Assembly: GCA_034008185.1 (NCBI GenBank)
Contig: CM067109.1
Coordinates: 35,868,885-35,932,884 of the forward strand
DNA length: 64,000 nucleotides
Origin: Gorsachius magnificus
Taxonomy: Eukaryota; Chordata; Aves; Pelecaniformes; Ardeidae
Direction of reading: 5' to 3'
Below the pieces are notes generated by a model. The model was not told where the DNA came from. It saw only the letters and a program-made list of their open reading frames with translations, and searched no databases. Made by a program: the position numbers and the translations under genes. Positions 48,641 to 62,435 of the stretch are shown one piece after another. The first letter of the stretch is position 1. The number at the start of each line of letters is the position of its first letter.

Positions 48641-51600
48641 AGAGGAAGTGCCTGCTCCTCACATAATATCCTTGAAGTTTCTTTTCCTTGCTGTTCAAAG
48701 GGGAGATTAGCTTCTTTTGTTGCTTTCGCATCTGATGTTTATATTCACAATCTCCAGTATGCAGGGGTTCAAGAGCTCTGTGACCATGGTGAAAAATCAT
48801 GAGATGTGTTAGCATAGTGATGACTTGTCAATGCACTGGAACAGTAAATAGTATAAATAACTAGTCTTGTTACTAATTTTTAACTACAAGTACCTTTCTC
48901 CAAAGTACTTTCTTAGGCTAAAGATCAAACTATTTCTTAAGCAGTTAACACGTATGTGGAACAAACATGGGAAGGAAATACTATTTTTGGAGTGGACAGA
49001 GGAATCAAAATGCATTTTGGAAGTGTATTTTAGGGGACTGGTAAGTTTGGTATTAACCAGGCTGATGGCTTAGCTGTAGAAGTGACATACTAGGCAGTGT
49101 TTCTGTGAAAGTGTTTTAACAAGGATTTGCTTGCAGATCTAGATAGCTGGCTTTTGTAAATGATTGGTAGACTGCTGGCAGGGACTGGGGAAAACAGACC
49201 TAAGAATAATCTATCTAAAGGAATCTACTTTGTCTTTGGTGCCTGGCAGCACATAGAGAAAGATGGAGTAATTAATGCTTCAGTTTTTGTGGCCTGTGTT
49301 GTCCTTCATTTGCAATCAGTTTAAGCCTAACTTTTTCATACATTAAAGGTGGATGAAATGCAATTGTATGTAGATAAGAACAGTATTCTAGCAAGTACCC
49401 CAGTCACACACAGAAGCCAACAGATAAAATACTATCTCCTTGTTCGTATTAAATAATAAGTATTTGTTACATTTAATCATTAATGTAAAACTTGAAAAGT
49501 AGAGAATGTTTTGACATAGTTTTCTGCTTCTCTTGTGGGCTTCGATTCTGAATGCAGGCAAACTGCAGATTTCTAAAGCAAAGCTCTGTTTGCTTAGAAA
49601 ATTACAGTTCTTATTTAATGCTGCCAAGGTATAATACCAGTGTGCTGGCATCGATTTTTCAAGGATCCTTTTTCATGAGGTGGTGTGTGTCTATCTTGGA
49701 TTGTTTTTGTAGATCCATTCCTTTGCATCTTCCAAATAAATGCTTTTTCTGTAAAGCTTGCTTCCTCAGAAAATTTCCACCTTTATTATTCACAAATTTT
49801 TAATGTAGAAACATCTGTGGGCATCATTGTATACTTACTCTTCTGAGGGCTAATAAAGGTAATTGTTAAAAACAGTCCGTGTCATTCAACATGTACCTAT
49901 GGAGGCTGTGATATGCTTCAATGCGTGAGCTAATAAAAGCTGAAAGTTTGTAATCAGTTACTATAGTGGATGTGGCTGTGTGTAGGTAATAATTGTTACA
50001 GTTTATTGCATTAGTTACAGGATATTAATGAGCTAACAGGCCATGAAAATGTTCTGTGTGAACTGCTTCTGAGTGATATTTTAGGTAAGATTTTGAGAAG
50101 AACAGAGTATTACGTGTTTACTGAAATGCAGATGTGGGATATTTGTTGCATTGACTTTTACGTGTTGACTTTATCATTGCTTTTTAAAAAGAGGTAGAAA
50201 ACCAATCAGCATGTTTTGGTTTTTGGTAGCTTAAAAAGATGCTTGGAAATTCTAGGCAAATATAGAAAATCCTCTTAGTTTGTGAGATAAGTTTTATTCA
50301 GAATTAATTTATGGAGAATTAATGTACAATAATTCTGTGGAAATACACTGCTGTCATTCTTGCAGCAGAAATAAAACATGTTTGGAAACAAGACTCCAGT
50401 GTTCTTTGATATGCAGACTACAGTAAGGTCTCTAATACCCATCCTGGATTAGTTTATGATTGCATGTACCTTTTTGTCATTGGTCAGTGACCATGTGTTT
50501 ATTACAGTATGTAACAGTTGAGTCTTGTGTATATTTTCCTCAGTGGAAATAGCACTTCTCTCTTCCCCCTTTACCAGATACTAACTTTTTGTCATAAAAG
50601 AATAGGATTTTCTTTTAGACATTGGGTGATTTCCATTGGAGCTAGTTGATGGGTTCATAAAGTTTTGCAAGGGACAGGCTGGTGAAGAGATGACATCTAT
50701 TTCTTCATTTTTGAGAGTAATGACAGATGAGGTGAATGTTTAGGCATTGGAAAAAAACCCCACATTACCGAAGATATGCTGTGATGCAGAGACACCTGAT
50801 GACAAAGAATGTAAACTACACTGCACAGTGCACTTCCAAGAGCAACAGGGTAGTTAAATACAACTCTGCACTGAACTGGCTTGTACAAAACTCTATCCTG
50901 TAATGCCACACCTAATTTAAACTGCTTCTGCTGCTTTCTGGGGGTGAGATGGGAGGCAACAATAACACTGCCAAGACCATCTGGACCTCAACGACTCCAT
51001 CTAGTCGCGTAAGTGACTTCGTCTTGTTTCTGGGGTCATGGGGCACAGCTCTTCGACAACTTACTAGACCTGAGCTATATAATGTACTTTAAAGGAGATT
51101 AGTCCTGGCCTATGAATTAGACGCTGCTTTTGGGCACAAGTGGTCTGTTCAGCCAAAATACTTTACTGTTATTGTAGTTATGATCAGAGTATTAGAAATG
51201 TTGGAATGTAAATCAGATCACTGTTACTGGACTGCATATATCCTCTGAAGGTAGCATATGCTAAATGCTCAGTTTAGATTAGATGCCTCTAGTTAAATTT
51301 GAAAATGCTTATAAACTTTCGTGTTTACCAGTTCATATCATAGAAAAAATCATTGCTTTTTCAGTATGCATTCATGAAGAGGAAACATGCAGCTGCAGAC
51401 TTCCAGTCAGCCTGGTAGGTTTATATAGGGTATACCCACCAGGTTGTACTTACTGTGTAAAATCTTCTAAAAGGCTAGGCTTGAAAATATGCTTCAAGTA
51501 TTAGATTTTTCTCAATGCTTTCTTCAAGTATTAGACTTTCAAAATAAAGGTCTTAACGGGCTGTGGGATTGATGTAGTTTATTCCCTAAATTTGAGACTG

Positions 51601-54600
51601 AGCATATGGAGTAGTTTCTTGTATTTCGCAGAACCATTAAGTGAGAATATGCAGAGGGTTGGAGAGTGATTTTCAGATACTGGCAGCAATTGTTTTGGTA
51701 ATAATTCCTTTCTGTGATGCTTGATCATCTGTGTGTGTGTGTGTGTGTGCGCGCTACCTTTATAATTTGACTGGAAAAGAATGGGAAAGAAACACCTCAA
51801 AGGGTGTTGTTTTGGTCAAAATACCTAGTCTTTCCCAAATGAAATGGAACAGCATTTAGATAAAACATACACAAAATTACTACAATAAACATACACAGAA
51901 GTATAACAAAAAATTTTGTATTTTTTTTAATAGTATGTTTCCTTTAAAGGAAGTTTTACAGTTGGGCATAGTCTTAAAGCACCTTTGTTACTATTACACT
52001 GTGAAAGTTTATAGGGTACACAGATGAAAATGGGGCAAAACTGTACTGGGGATGTCTGTGAAATGCCAGCTTTTAGGGATGAAATTTTAGGGTTTAGTGT
52101 CCTGCCACAAGTTCCTTCTTTAACTAGTAGCAGTCTGATGCCTTTGTCCTGGTATTGTTGCCTTTAAATATGAAGCAATCTATATCTGTGTTCATCATAT
52201 TCTTTTTGTTGAAATAATATTTAAAATAAGGTAGTGCTTCTGCATTTTTAGTTCAGAGCTAGATAAAATGTTCTTGATACCTGCCAAACGTTCTATTCTT
52301 GTTTCATGTTGGGCAGGAGAAAAATACATGGCATAATGGTTGTAAAAAGCAGCAGTAGTCCTGGAGAATGTTTTGAATATTAGCAAGATGCAACTAGCGT
52401 GGTTTGGGGATTTGCAGAGCTACCATCATTGCTGAAAGTATCATATTCCACAAATAAACTATTGACCTTAATGACCAATAATAATGTAGATTGCAAAATT
52501 ATACTGGCAATATCTAGTTATTCCGCATGCTTGTTGAAAATGATGTGAAAACAAATCTTAAATTATATAGGCTACGTGTCCGTCATTAGGTCCCTGTACT
52601 TTCCCACATGCTGGAATTGCCTTGCTACAATCGTCACATGACAATTGGTTTCTTAATAAAAACTAAGATAAACACCAAATCTTCTTTCAGTTTACGCTTG
52701 CGTTGCGGTTTTTTTATGGCATCAGTTTGCAAATAAGTTTGACTTAGCTTCAGCTTACTACTTTTTCAGTACAGGAAAAAGACAATCACATTTTAAGTCT
52801 ATACTTATATGTAGTTCCAAAAATTAATTTATCTTTATTTTATTTCTAATGGGAAACAATTCTGAGTGAAAACACAGTTGCTTAATGCAGAGGGCAATTA
52901 GCACTTCTTATGGAGTTTGAAATAGCTATGTGAGTTAGTAATTTGGAGTAATGATGAAGGCTAACAGTAGTTTGCATCTCCACTGTCTTTGAAGTAGTGC
53001 ACTCCACGTACAAAAGGAAAAATCAAAGAACTGTTTTTCCAAAGTAGACTGCTTTCTACAGGGCAGGGTATATTAATGTTTATGCTTGGGAGAGGTGCCA
53101 GATTCAAATCAGGGCAGTAACAGCAGGAGATCCCAGCTAAAGGCATGTATAGAATGTGGCAGGATAGCATGGTTATTTTGTTATTTCAGCAATTTGTTTT
53201 CTGCCAGCTTCACTAAACCTAGTGTTTCCTTCCTCCATTTGACTTTTTGCACTCTCAAGACCCCAGTATACCTTATTTACCTGCATTTTTATTACCTGTG
53301 TTTCTCTTTGAATAGACTTCAATCATCACAATGTAAAAAATTCTCCCATCCTGAAAACTCCAAGTTGGGCCACAAATCATACTTCTTCCTGACTCACTCT
53401 ACCACAACAATAAAACATTAAAAGCAGCTCTGAACGGCAGAACAAATGTAGCATAATTTCCTTACAACTTGTCCTTTGGCAAGGTTCTCTGAAATCTAAA
53501 ATAAGTATTTTTCACAGAAGCTTTGCTTCTTAGGTATCTCTTCCATTTTTTGGTGTTGAGCTGCTGAAGGCAGGCAGCCTTCTGGAAGTCTTGCCCTTTG
53601 CCTGGACAGCTACTTTCATGGATTTTCAGGTTCATACCTGTCTTTCAGCTTTCTTTTTTTCTATAAAATTTAGCTGCACTTTGTTAAGGAGTTCAAAAGA
53701 GATTGAGCAACAAGCAGATACATTCATCATCAGCCAGTTTTCTGTAAGGAAACCATGCTAATAGTTCTGCATGTAACAGATACAGAATTAAAAAATGCAT
53801 GCCCCCATTACTTTATGCTTTTGTTGTGTTTTTTTATTTTTTTGTTTTGACCGTTTTCTGTTCCTTCATCATTACTAGTGATTGCTTGAGATAAGGTATA
53901 GTGGGGGAAAACTGCAGTTCGTGTTTGTGCAATCTGTGGGAACTTTTGAGGAGATTGACAGCTCTATTTAATGATTCAATGTGTGGACACATGGTGAAGA
54001 GGAGGTAGTTACTTGTGTTCGGAACCAACTGGGAGAACATAATTTGGAGGTGAATGGCCTTCACATCACTAGCTCTGAAAACTCTAGGCACTTTGTAGTC
54101 CCTGCAGAATTTTAGTAAGTCCACAGGCTTAACCAGAGATTGGTGATCAGGTTTTTTTCAGGTTAGGTGTAGGTACTTTTCAGTGACCATAATTATACTA
54201 ATAAGTAGAAGGATGAAGCACCTCTGTGCTGAGCTAGCAGAATTAAAATAGGCTGCAGTCTGAATAACTGATAGGAAAGGGACACAGCGCAGAATGCAGG
54301 CTCTGTAGGACACCTGCTTACTGACAAGTATGGACTCCGTTGTTGTAAAGACTGCTTATACATCTTTTCATGCTTCTGTAACCTATAAATGCTAGGGCAG
54401 GAGGGGTGTAAAATAGGTTATGCCTTATTTTCTTCACATTATTCTCTCTGATACAGTTTTAGTTTTGCAGGGATGTTAGAATTTTTAGCTTTTAATGCTT
54501 TAATTACTACAGAAGTTAAGTAGTAATGCTTTAGGGGTTAGGGAGACATCACAAATCTGTGTTACAAACATAATAAATAGGCAACTACTTGCAGCTGTTT

Positions 54601-54740
54601 AATTTCCTGGTGTTTTAGTGCAGTCTGAGTAAGTTCCTCCTAATGCTAGCTGTAAAGCAATACTGAAGTATGGACTGTAATTCACTCATCTGGAGGTGGG
54701 TTTTGTTTTTGTTTTGTTTTGTTTTTTTGCACTGGCATAG
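48641..54740. other. Non-coding, probable RNF38 intron
   Basis: About 6 kb of AT-rich sequence leading to the first recognised RNF38 exon. Only the GT microsatellite at 51731 stands out. Confidence 0.6.
51731..51754. repeat. (GT)n microsatellite
   Basis: Nine GT units run into GCGCGC. Confidence 0.95.
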
Positions 54741-54934
54741 AGTGAAGACAGTCCTAGTCCCAAGCGACAACGCCTTTCCCATTCAGTCTTTGACTATACA
54801 ACAGCATCACCAGCCCCATCACCGCCAATGCGACCATGGGAGATGACATCAAATAGGCAGCCTCCTTTGGCTCGACCCAGCCAACACCACTTCTCAGGGG
54901 AACGATGCAACACACCCGCACGAAACAGGAGGAG
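54741..54934 (+). CDS. RNF38: RNF38 coding exon (N-terminal region, first nuclear-localisation cluster)
   Basis: This 194-bp internal exon opens in phase 0 after a T-rich acceptor ending ggcatag and closes with AG before gtaagc, leaving two bases of a split serine codon. It encodes 64 residues beginning SEDSPSPKRQRL, followed by the SPAPSPPMRPWEM and SQHHFSGERCNTPARN segments. From remembered family sequence this matches vertebrate RNF38 at about residues 55-118 of the long human isoform, with only a few substitutions. RNF38 is a nuclear RING-type E3 ubiquitin ligase. PKRQR is part of its first bipartite nuclear-localisation signal, and the Arg-rich end starts the second. The methionine at 54828-54830 (MRPWEM) corresponds to the start of the known short isoform, so transcripts from a downstream promoter could begin translation here. 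The human exon encoding the preceding residues (ending AFFQ) was not found in the window. The identification is firm; the start of the full protein is not visible. Confidence 0.95.
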
Positions 54935-57900
54935 GTAAGCAAGCTGTGTAGATTGGGAAACAATTTCTTACTCTCCCTGATTTCAGCTCAGGGAGGTGTA
55001 TTTGAGGTAGCACTGACTAGTTCATACATGGTAAATGTGTTAATATTTCCTTTGAGATGTGAGTTATTATAGTTGTAACTGAAAGTCACTGAAAGTAAGT
55101 CAGGTTGGTGCATCACCCTGTAATTCATATGAATAGCAACTTGGGGAAAGGAGTGCTCATGAACATTTTTAATTATGAGCCTGATTCTCTTCACTGCACT
55201 GGAGCAATAAGCATTTAGAAAAACGTGAGGAGAAATCTTTCTCGTCAGAGTACTTTTAAAGATACTAAGTTATTGGTGTAGTCCCATAATTTTCACTGCA
55301 GTCACAATTATTTTTGTACATAAAAGCAATCTAAATAAAGATGAGCGATACTGGCTGGAGAGAGCAAGGAGGCTAGCAGTGTGAGATGGTTGCTGAGGTG
55401 GGTGATTCATATGTGGCAGGAGGTAGATTTTCATGTTGGCTTTAGCTTGTGGCTCATTAACCTCTCAAAGCAGAGATTTTGGAAGAAATTCCAGTAGTTA
55501 TGGAAGAATAGAGATTTGGATGGCCAGGTAGAACTGGTACCTGGAGGGATGATAGTACAGGAAAGCATAAAACCACAGACGTCTTTACTGTTTTAGTTAA
55601 ACTAATTAAAATTATCCAAAGCACAAGCTTTCATTGCCTCACATTCTGCCTCAAAAATGCTGAATCATCTAACGCAAGTTAAAACACACCATCCCTCTAC
55701 ATGCTTCTGAGAAATACTGTGGCTTGGTTTGTACTAAAATTGAAGTGTCTGTACTTTTTCATGAATATAAAATACTAGACTTAAGAAACACATAATTGGT
55801 TTTCTTCTCGTTCCACAAATCAAATTTGTCAACTGCGATCAGGCAGGGATAGTTCTGAGGCAAGAGACTTTAAAAAATGCTAGTTTCTTATCTTTGCTTC
55901 AAGTCCATCAGTCTGAAAGCTTTCAGTTGGTGGCATTCAAAATGCACAGCTCTCAAAACAGCTTGTCAAACTTAAGAAAGAGGTTGAATTGTGAACTTGC
56001 AGTGGTTATTGTGAAGACAGAAGATTAGGACTTTTGTACAGTTTGGTACAGGGATGCTGTATAGGGGCATTTGGTCCACAAAATGTTTTTTACCTTAAAA
56101 TTATTTGAACCAAGATGCCTAGAATGTGCTGCATTTTTTTGTTTGGTGTCCAGCCAGCCTACACAGATTTCTTTGCACTGTTCATTAAGATCTCTTGCAG
56201 AGTAAGTAGAGTGCTTAACAAGCTAAATGCCAGGTAGCTGAATGTAGATGGTTTGGATATACTGTGGGATGAAGAAGAATGGGTTGTGTAGGGGATGAAT
56301 GTGCGTGGGACAAGTGACTGACATTCAGATGCCGTCAGGTGTTATTGAGGTAGTTGGATGCAGCATTGCAGGCACAAAGCTTTATTCTTTCTGGGGCCAG
56401 CTCACCTGCTCTTGGGTAATAACACCTGCTTTTGCTTTAATCAGAGACATTTGAATGTGTCGGTATTTTGTTTCCCTGAATTTGAGTCAGGGCATTTTTT
56501 AGCTTGGGTGCACTGTTACATTTGAGATGGCTCCAGGTCAATTCCAGAATAGTACTGCACCCAAACTCCTCTCCAAGAATGGGATCATAGGGAGAGCAAC
56601 ACATACATGTCTCTTATTTTGCAGGAGTCTTTTTGAGTCTTAGAATGCTCTGGAGCTGTATCAGAACTAATAACCACTCTCGTGGATCAAAGCGTGATTC
56701 CTTAAGATCATTGTGAGTGCATCTCTTATGAATGCTTTAGAAGAGGGTATGCATGTGCTTTTGAAGCCAATTTCCTGTTTTCCCTGCTTTGTTTTCTCTC
56801 TTCCCATTGCAGAGTGGTCTCAGAGTTAATGAGGTTTTCAGATGAAGATAAGATGAAAGGTGCACTCCAGTTGCAAATGGTCATTCAGCTCAAGGGAACA
56901 GACTAGGGCAAGTGCAAACAAAAACTCTGAAGTGTGTGTAGTGTGGACATCACTCTGACCCAACGTCATCAGCATTAACTCTCTTGTCCTTACAGTTCAC
57001 TCCTGTTGGTCAGCACAGGCTGTGCTGGTTTTTTATTATTTGGGTTTTTTCCATTATCTGGGTTACTATTTAGACCTTGTCTCTTTGTATCAGGGATTTT
57101 GTACAATAGTGCCCTAATTCATTGTGGGTTTTTTTGGATTCATTGTAAGCAAATAAATACTGTGTTTAGAAAGGTAGCCTTCTAGTATGAATTTGTAGAA
57201 AGTTTTTATTTCTGTCCCCCTACTTACAGTACAGATAAATTGTGAATGTAAAAGCATAATGCATGCCTATATGAAACAGAGAAGGCCATTCCAATTTGTA
57301 TTTACCAGTCATTGTGAAATGCGGAGATCTGTACCATTGCTGTGCCTCACCTTTCATCTGTGCTTCCTTTCTTCCTTGTCTTGAATGTAATTCTGAACAG
57401 GATTTAAGAATATGTTACTGGAAAGAAATTGCCCTTGTTAGAAAATACTAACTCTGCTGTTATGGATATCTTTTGATGGCTGTTCCTACCTGAGGATAGG
57501 AATTCCTGCAGGTTTTTTTGACGCTTTATCCTGTTTCTTCATTTTAACTGGGCATTTACCATATTTATACTGTGCATGTATAACCACAAGGTTTTTTGTT
57601 ATGGATATTTTTTAAGACTTCAAACACAAGTTCATTACTGATGTTAAATAATGGTTTAGACCCATGTCTTGACAGTTCTTCTGAAGTAATTTCCAATAAT
57701 TCAGGATGTAGGGCTACATATCTGGATGCTCTGAATTTTGCTGAATGAAACTAGTTTTTTTAGAACTCTGCATAGGAAAAAATCGGGGTTTGCTTATTAC
57801 AGAGGATGATACTCCATTCATGTAAAAAAACACTCCAGAAGTTCTCTCAGCTTTTGCTGGCTGTGCTTTCTTATAATTCTGGGTTCGTAAAAAGTAAAGC

Positions 57901-59806
57901 CAGACCTATTAACAAAGACAGGGGTAAGAGTAGTTTTATGAGAAGCTACCTTGTCTAAGTGCTGGTGGCAGTTAGAGAATTTATGTACTTCTTCCAAAGC
58001 ATCGGAGCTGTCTTTTGTAACTTTCTTCTATTCCTGCAGCTTCTCCAAACAAAAATCCTTGCATGGACATTTTATATTAAAGTATCCAGAGCATTTCTGC
58101 TTCATGACAGGAAATAGCAACTTTAAAGCAACTTCAGTACTCCAAAAGATAGAACATCTTTTGCATCAATAGCTCTGTGGATAGAAATCATATATACCAG
58201 TTTTATCTAATGAGAATAACAGGTGTGTCATACTAGTAATACAGAGATGGAGAGTGCAACAAAAACTCTGGGAATGGAGACTGGAATTAAGGCAAGTACA
58301 TTAGCAAGATTCTAAATTCAGGTTCTCAGAAGAAAATACAGCTCGTGTACTCTGATGTGGTAATTTGTAAAGATAAAGAAGGCTATGCTTTTTATTTTGT
58401 TATGTTTTAAGAATGTTGTGTCACCATCTGGTGTTTGGCCTTTTGTTTGACCTGTCATGAATTAGCATTTGTTTCAGTTCTGAGAAAGGCAGTAATGGCA
58501 TAGCATTCCTGTGAAGTAGGGCAGAAAAACAGTGTCGTGAGACATTGTATCATATGCTCACAGTAGCATCTGAATAGCTGGGAGTATGCTCCCCTTGCCG
58601 CAGCGTACCTGTGTTTGAGGCAACACAGAATTTGGACTCAGCTTGAGGGATGTCTGGGATTTGCCAACAGGTTACAGGTTTATTTGGTTTTTATCAAATA
58701 TATCTGTTAATAGCAATGGGAATAATGAGATTGAAGAATCTTAAGTTCTGTTCCGTGCACTGTCGGAGAGGACATGTTTGGATGGTCACAGACCCTTATT
58801 GTCACTTCTCTGCAGTTTGGTTCCTTCAGTCTGTTCCATAAGTGGGAAACCATTTTGTCCCATGTAGCTTTAAGTTGCTGTTGCCCCTGCGACCTGTAAT
58901 TTATGTGTTATAGAGATTGGAAGGCATGTATTGAAAGTACTGGGGGATGGTTTTGTACTTTCAGTTCTTTCCCCTTCCAAATAAATGACAAGTGACTTGA
59001 TCAAAACTTCTAATAGTGAGTTTATTACTTGTTACTTATTTTCTGAGTGTTCAAGCCAAGCCACTGGTCTGATTTACAGAAATCTCACGTCAAGACAGTA
59101 GCAGCTCTACTCAAAACTTAAACACACTTAAACATAAGAATACATAATCAAATCGTACGCCTGTAGATCAGTTACTCAAAAGAAGTGGATGCTCTGGTCT
59201 AAATCAATCTACACAACAGTTCTCGACTCTGAAAAAAGAAAGATTACCGCAATCACAGTTTTGTGGGATCTTCTGGAGAGAATTCTATGAGGCACTCAGT
59301 TATCTAGTGAACATGAGAACGGCAAAATTCATGTTTCTTCAGAGGAGGCTATTACTTTGTCTGCCATCACTAAATAAGTGACCATTCTATGGCCTGGTTG
59401 CAGCAAGGACCCTGGGGAAATCTGTGATCATGTTAATTAAGGATTTTTATGTAGAATAAATACATGGAAATCTCTTGAAGTTTGTTATCTTGACTTCTGA
59501 GCATTTGTCATGGCAATCCAAGTGCCACATTTTTTAACAGGTTAATATTTATTTAAGAGTTGTTCTTCTGGTTTCCTTTACAGCATTAAGCTATCATCTG
59601 TTGACACTTTTTTCAGCACAGAAGTGCTTATCCCCTAAGGCTTTTAGCAGTTTGGTCAGTAAGAAGTTTTATTCCAAACTAATACACGTTCTGTTAAAAT
59701 TTTCCAGTGTAAAAAATTCCTTGATACTTGATTCTCTTGTGGTTTTAGTCTTTAAGAAGGACTTGTGTCATTTATGTAATCTCTAATTTTTTTAATGTGT
59801 TTCCAG
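54935..59806 (+). other. RNF38: RNF38 intron (4,872 bp)
   Basis: Bounded by gtaagc and ttccag and interrupting a serine codon after its second base. I see no transposon or RNA gene inside. Confidence 0.9.
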
Positions 59807-60020
59807 TCCTCCTGTTCGACGTCAGAGAACAAGGAGAGATCGCTTGTCTAGACATAATTCCATTAGCCAAGATGAAAACTATCACCATCTCTCCTATGGA
59901 CAGCAGCAAGCAATAGAAGAGCCCCGAGCCTTTCACCCACCGAATGTATCTCCTCGTATGTTGCACCCAGCTGCTCACCCACCACAGCAGAATGCAGTGA
60001 TGGTTGACATTCATGATCAG
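59807..60020 (+). CDS. RNF38: RNF38 coding exon (second basic cluster, histidine/proline-rich segment)
   Basis: This 214-bp exon follows a tttaatgtgtttccag acceptor and ends GATCAG before gtaagag. Its first base completes the serine split by the previous exon, and it ends in phase 0. It encodes SPPVRRQRTRRDRLSRHN, then SISQDENYHH and a QQQAIEEPRAFHPPNVSPRM segment, ending VMVDIHDQ. The RRQRTRRDR block completes the second bipartite nuclear-localisation signal known in RNF38. The rest belongs to the low-complexity Pro/His/Gln-rich region upstream of the RING domain, which has no known catalytic role. The paralogue RNF44 shares the SPRMLHPA and MVDxH motifs, but the basic block and the EEPRAFHPPNV stretch favour RNF38. 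The intron separating it from the preceding exon is 4,872 bp. Differences from human (T in place of G within the basic block, M for L after SPR) are conservative. Confidence 0.95.
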
Positions 60021-61655
60021 GTAAGAGTTTTAGCATACAAACAGAAGGGTGTTGAAGGTGTGTGGGGGGTTGTTTTGTTTTTTTTTTCCCCCCAAATCTT
60101 CAAGGTCTCTCTCCTCCCCAAATTAGTTGTCAACAAAGTCGTGTAACAATAAATTCTATTTGCCCTCTTATATATAATTTTTTCCTGTTGAATATTATTG
60201 GTGTATAGAGCACTGCAGTAGATGAAAAAAAATAGTAGTGAAAAAAACCCAAAAAGAAAGTCCAGACTTTTAATAATGAATGATATTTAACAATTTGTCA
60301 ATAGTTCTGTAGGCCTCTGGCTCAAACCTTTGAAATGCAGTTAATTTTGCTTCTGAAGTTAATTTAATGTGATAAAGGTGTGTTATGATAATTAAGAATG
60401 TATTCTTTTTCATGTGAAATACCTCTTTTTAGCTTAGGAGTCTTTAAATAGTTAAAATACAGTATTTAGAAGTAGAATTCGCGATGCCTATAATTGGTTG
60501 CCTACATGACAGCAGAACTCAGACAGCAGGTAGTATTGTCACATAACCAAATTAGCCATCCAAGCTAATCAACTCCTCCTTAAATGACATGAAAAAATGA
60601 GATATGTGGTCGATCCAGAACATAAGTAATTCCTCTCTGCAACAGCAATTGGTATAGAATTCTGTAACTGAGGAACTGCAAAAGAAGTTGTCCTGTTGAG
60701 GTACCCTTTGTTGTCATCATTGTTTGTTAAATTAGCAGGCTGCAGTACAGGTGTATTACTTGCTACATAGTCATGAATTGGGAAATAGAACTGGTTATCC
60801 AGATGTCCACTTCTCAAAATGCACATGCAGAGAATACAACTCATAACATCCCTGCTTAAAAACTGGTTTGCATTCAGTGCAGCTGCATACCTCTGGTGTG
60901 TTGTATTATGTGTGCAGAGCAGTTCTCAGTAGGGAGTTATTTGCGCTTGGGACCAGGTGCATGGGTGGAAGCTAATGCCATTCTAGCCATCTCACAACCT
61001 TACATTTTGATGAACAATTTTACTGCTGCATCATGTCAGAAATTGAAATCGTGCTCTTGCTTTGTGTTGCAAGATTATGTCATGACAAGCCTGGATAAAC
61101 AGTTGTTCCATCCCATCACCTCTTATCTTCCAAGCACCATCTATGATCAGATGTCAGTGTTTCCAGACTCACTGAGGTCTTCCATGGTGATGTTTTATAC
61201 TTCAGAGACATAACCATTTTGAGAGGTCATTTTTTATTATTACTCTGAGCAGTAAATATTTAGGCATCGTATCCAACATTGCACTGTATGCCTAACTTTT
61301 GTACCTGAGCCAGAACCAAATAAAATTCAGTGTCTCTCCTGAGAGTAGTTTCTGTCATTAGTGATACACAGGTTGAAATTTTAAGTTCTGTTCTGTGATC
61401 TGTGTTCTGTTTTGGCCTCTGTGTCTGACTGTACACTACTAGTTCAGTAGGTTAACTGTCTTTACTCATTCTCACCTTCCTAATGAGCTTGCTTGTTCCA
61501 TTTTAATGAAGCAGGTTCCATTTTAGCAGATCATGAAGGCAGATCATGAAGGAAGAAGTAGCTTCTTCGAAATAACTACTTTTTATCAATCCATGCTCCC
61601 TGACACTTAAGCCTTTTCAGTTTTATTAGAGCATCAGAGATTTCTTGTTTAGTTT

Positions 61656-61712
61656 AAAAAAAAAAACCAAAAACCCACAACCAAACAAAAAAAACCAAAA
61701 CCAAAAAAACCA
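61656..61712. repeat. A/C-rich low-complexity tract
   Basis: Poly-A followed by CCAAAAACCCACAACC-type sequence, similar to 4595-4666, within the last RNF38 intron of the window. Confidence 0.8.
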
Positions 61713-62292
61713 AGTGATCTGTAGGTCCAGAATATCTTTGGATCTTAGTTTGATGGTTAAATTGTAGGGAATATCACTAGCTAGAAAATTGGGTTGTGTA
61801 GCCTGTTTCCTAATATGAATGGGGATACTTAGGGTCTGCTGCTTCATAGTCATGTTTACTTTTCAGCTTTCTGGTTAGCTATTTTGTTATATTTAGGTTG
61901 GGAAACGTGGCTTGAGTGTTGGTCGAAGAGTGAATCAAGAGGTTGGTCTCTCTGGAAGAAAGAAAATCTACACAGTTTTCTTGTTCTTTAAAGATACAAG
62001 TCTCTGAAGAATTACTGAATCACTCCCTTCAGAGTTGAGAAGATTCTTTAGATACTTTTATATTAGCTTTTATGTGGGAGTTACTGCCACCTTACCTTGT
62101 AAGGGCTAACCTTAGTATGTGGGGACAGCAGGCTTAATAGAGTCTGAGATGCTTCTGAGTGATTCTAATGTGCCTTGGAAGTTTTAATGTTTTAAGCTGA
62201 GACATCCCTCTTGGCCTTGCCCAGAAACTGCTGATCAGTAGGTGGTATTCCATTGAGAAAAATATTTTAATGAACAGGAATTACAAGCATAT

Positions 62293-62366
62293 GCCTCCTT
62301 TTACACCTTCATTGTGAGTTTATTTTTTTGCCTCCTTTTACACCTTCATTGTGAGTTTATTTTTTT
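62293..62366. repeat. Perfect 37-bp tandem duplication upstream of an RNF38 exon
   Basis: GCCTCCTTTTACACCTTCAT begins a 37-bp unit at 62293 that is repeated identically at 62330. The second copy ends 102 bases before the exon at 62469. Identity of the two copies indicates a recent duplication or an assembly artefact. Confidence 0.95.
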
Positions 62367-62435
62367 CTGATATGTAGGTAGAAGCTTGTTATCTAACGTA
62401 CTGTGCTGTACAACACTGTTAAGAGTTTACAGTAA

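Noticed and set aside
48085..48802. Open frames of 174-178 codons on both strands
   Set aside because: They overlap one another on opposite strands within a degenerate tandem block, with no splice structure or known motif.
54754..54963. Minus-strand open frame over the RNF38 exon
   Set aside because: It is the antisense shadow of a confidently identified plus-strand coding exon.
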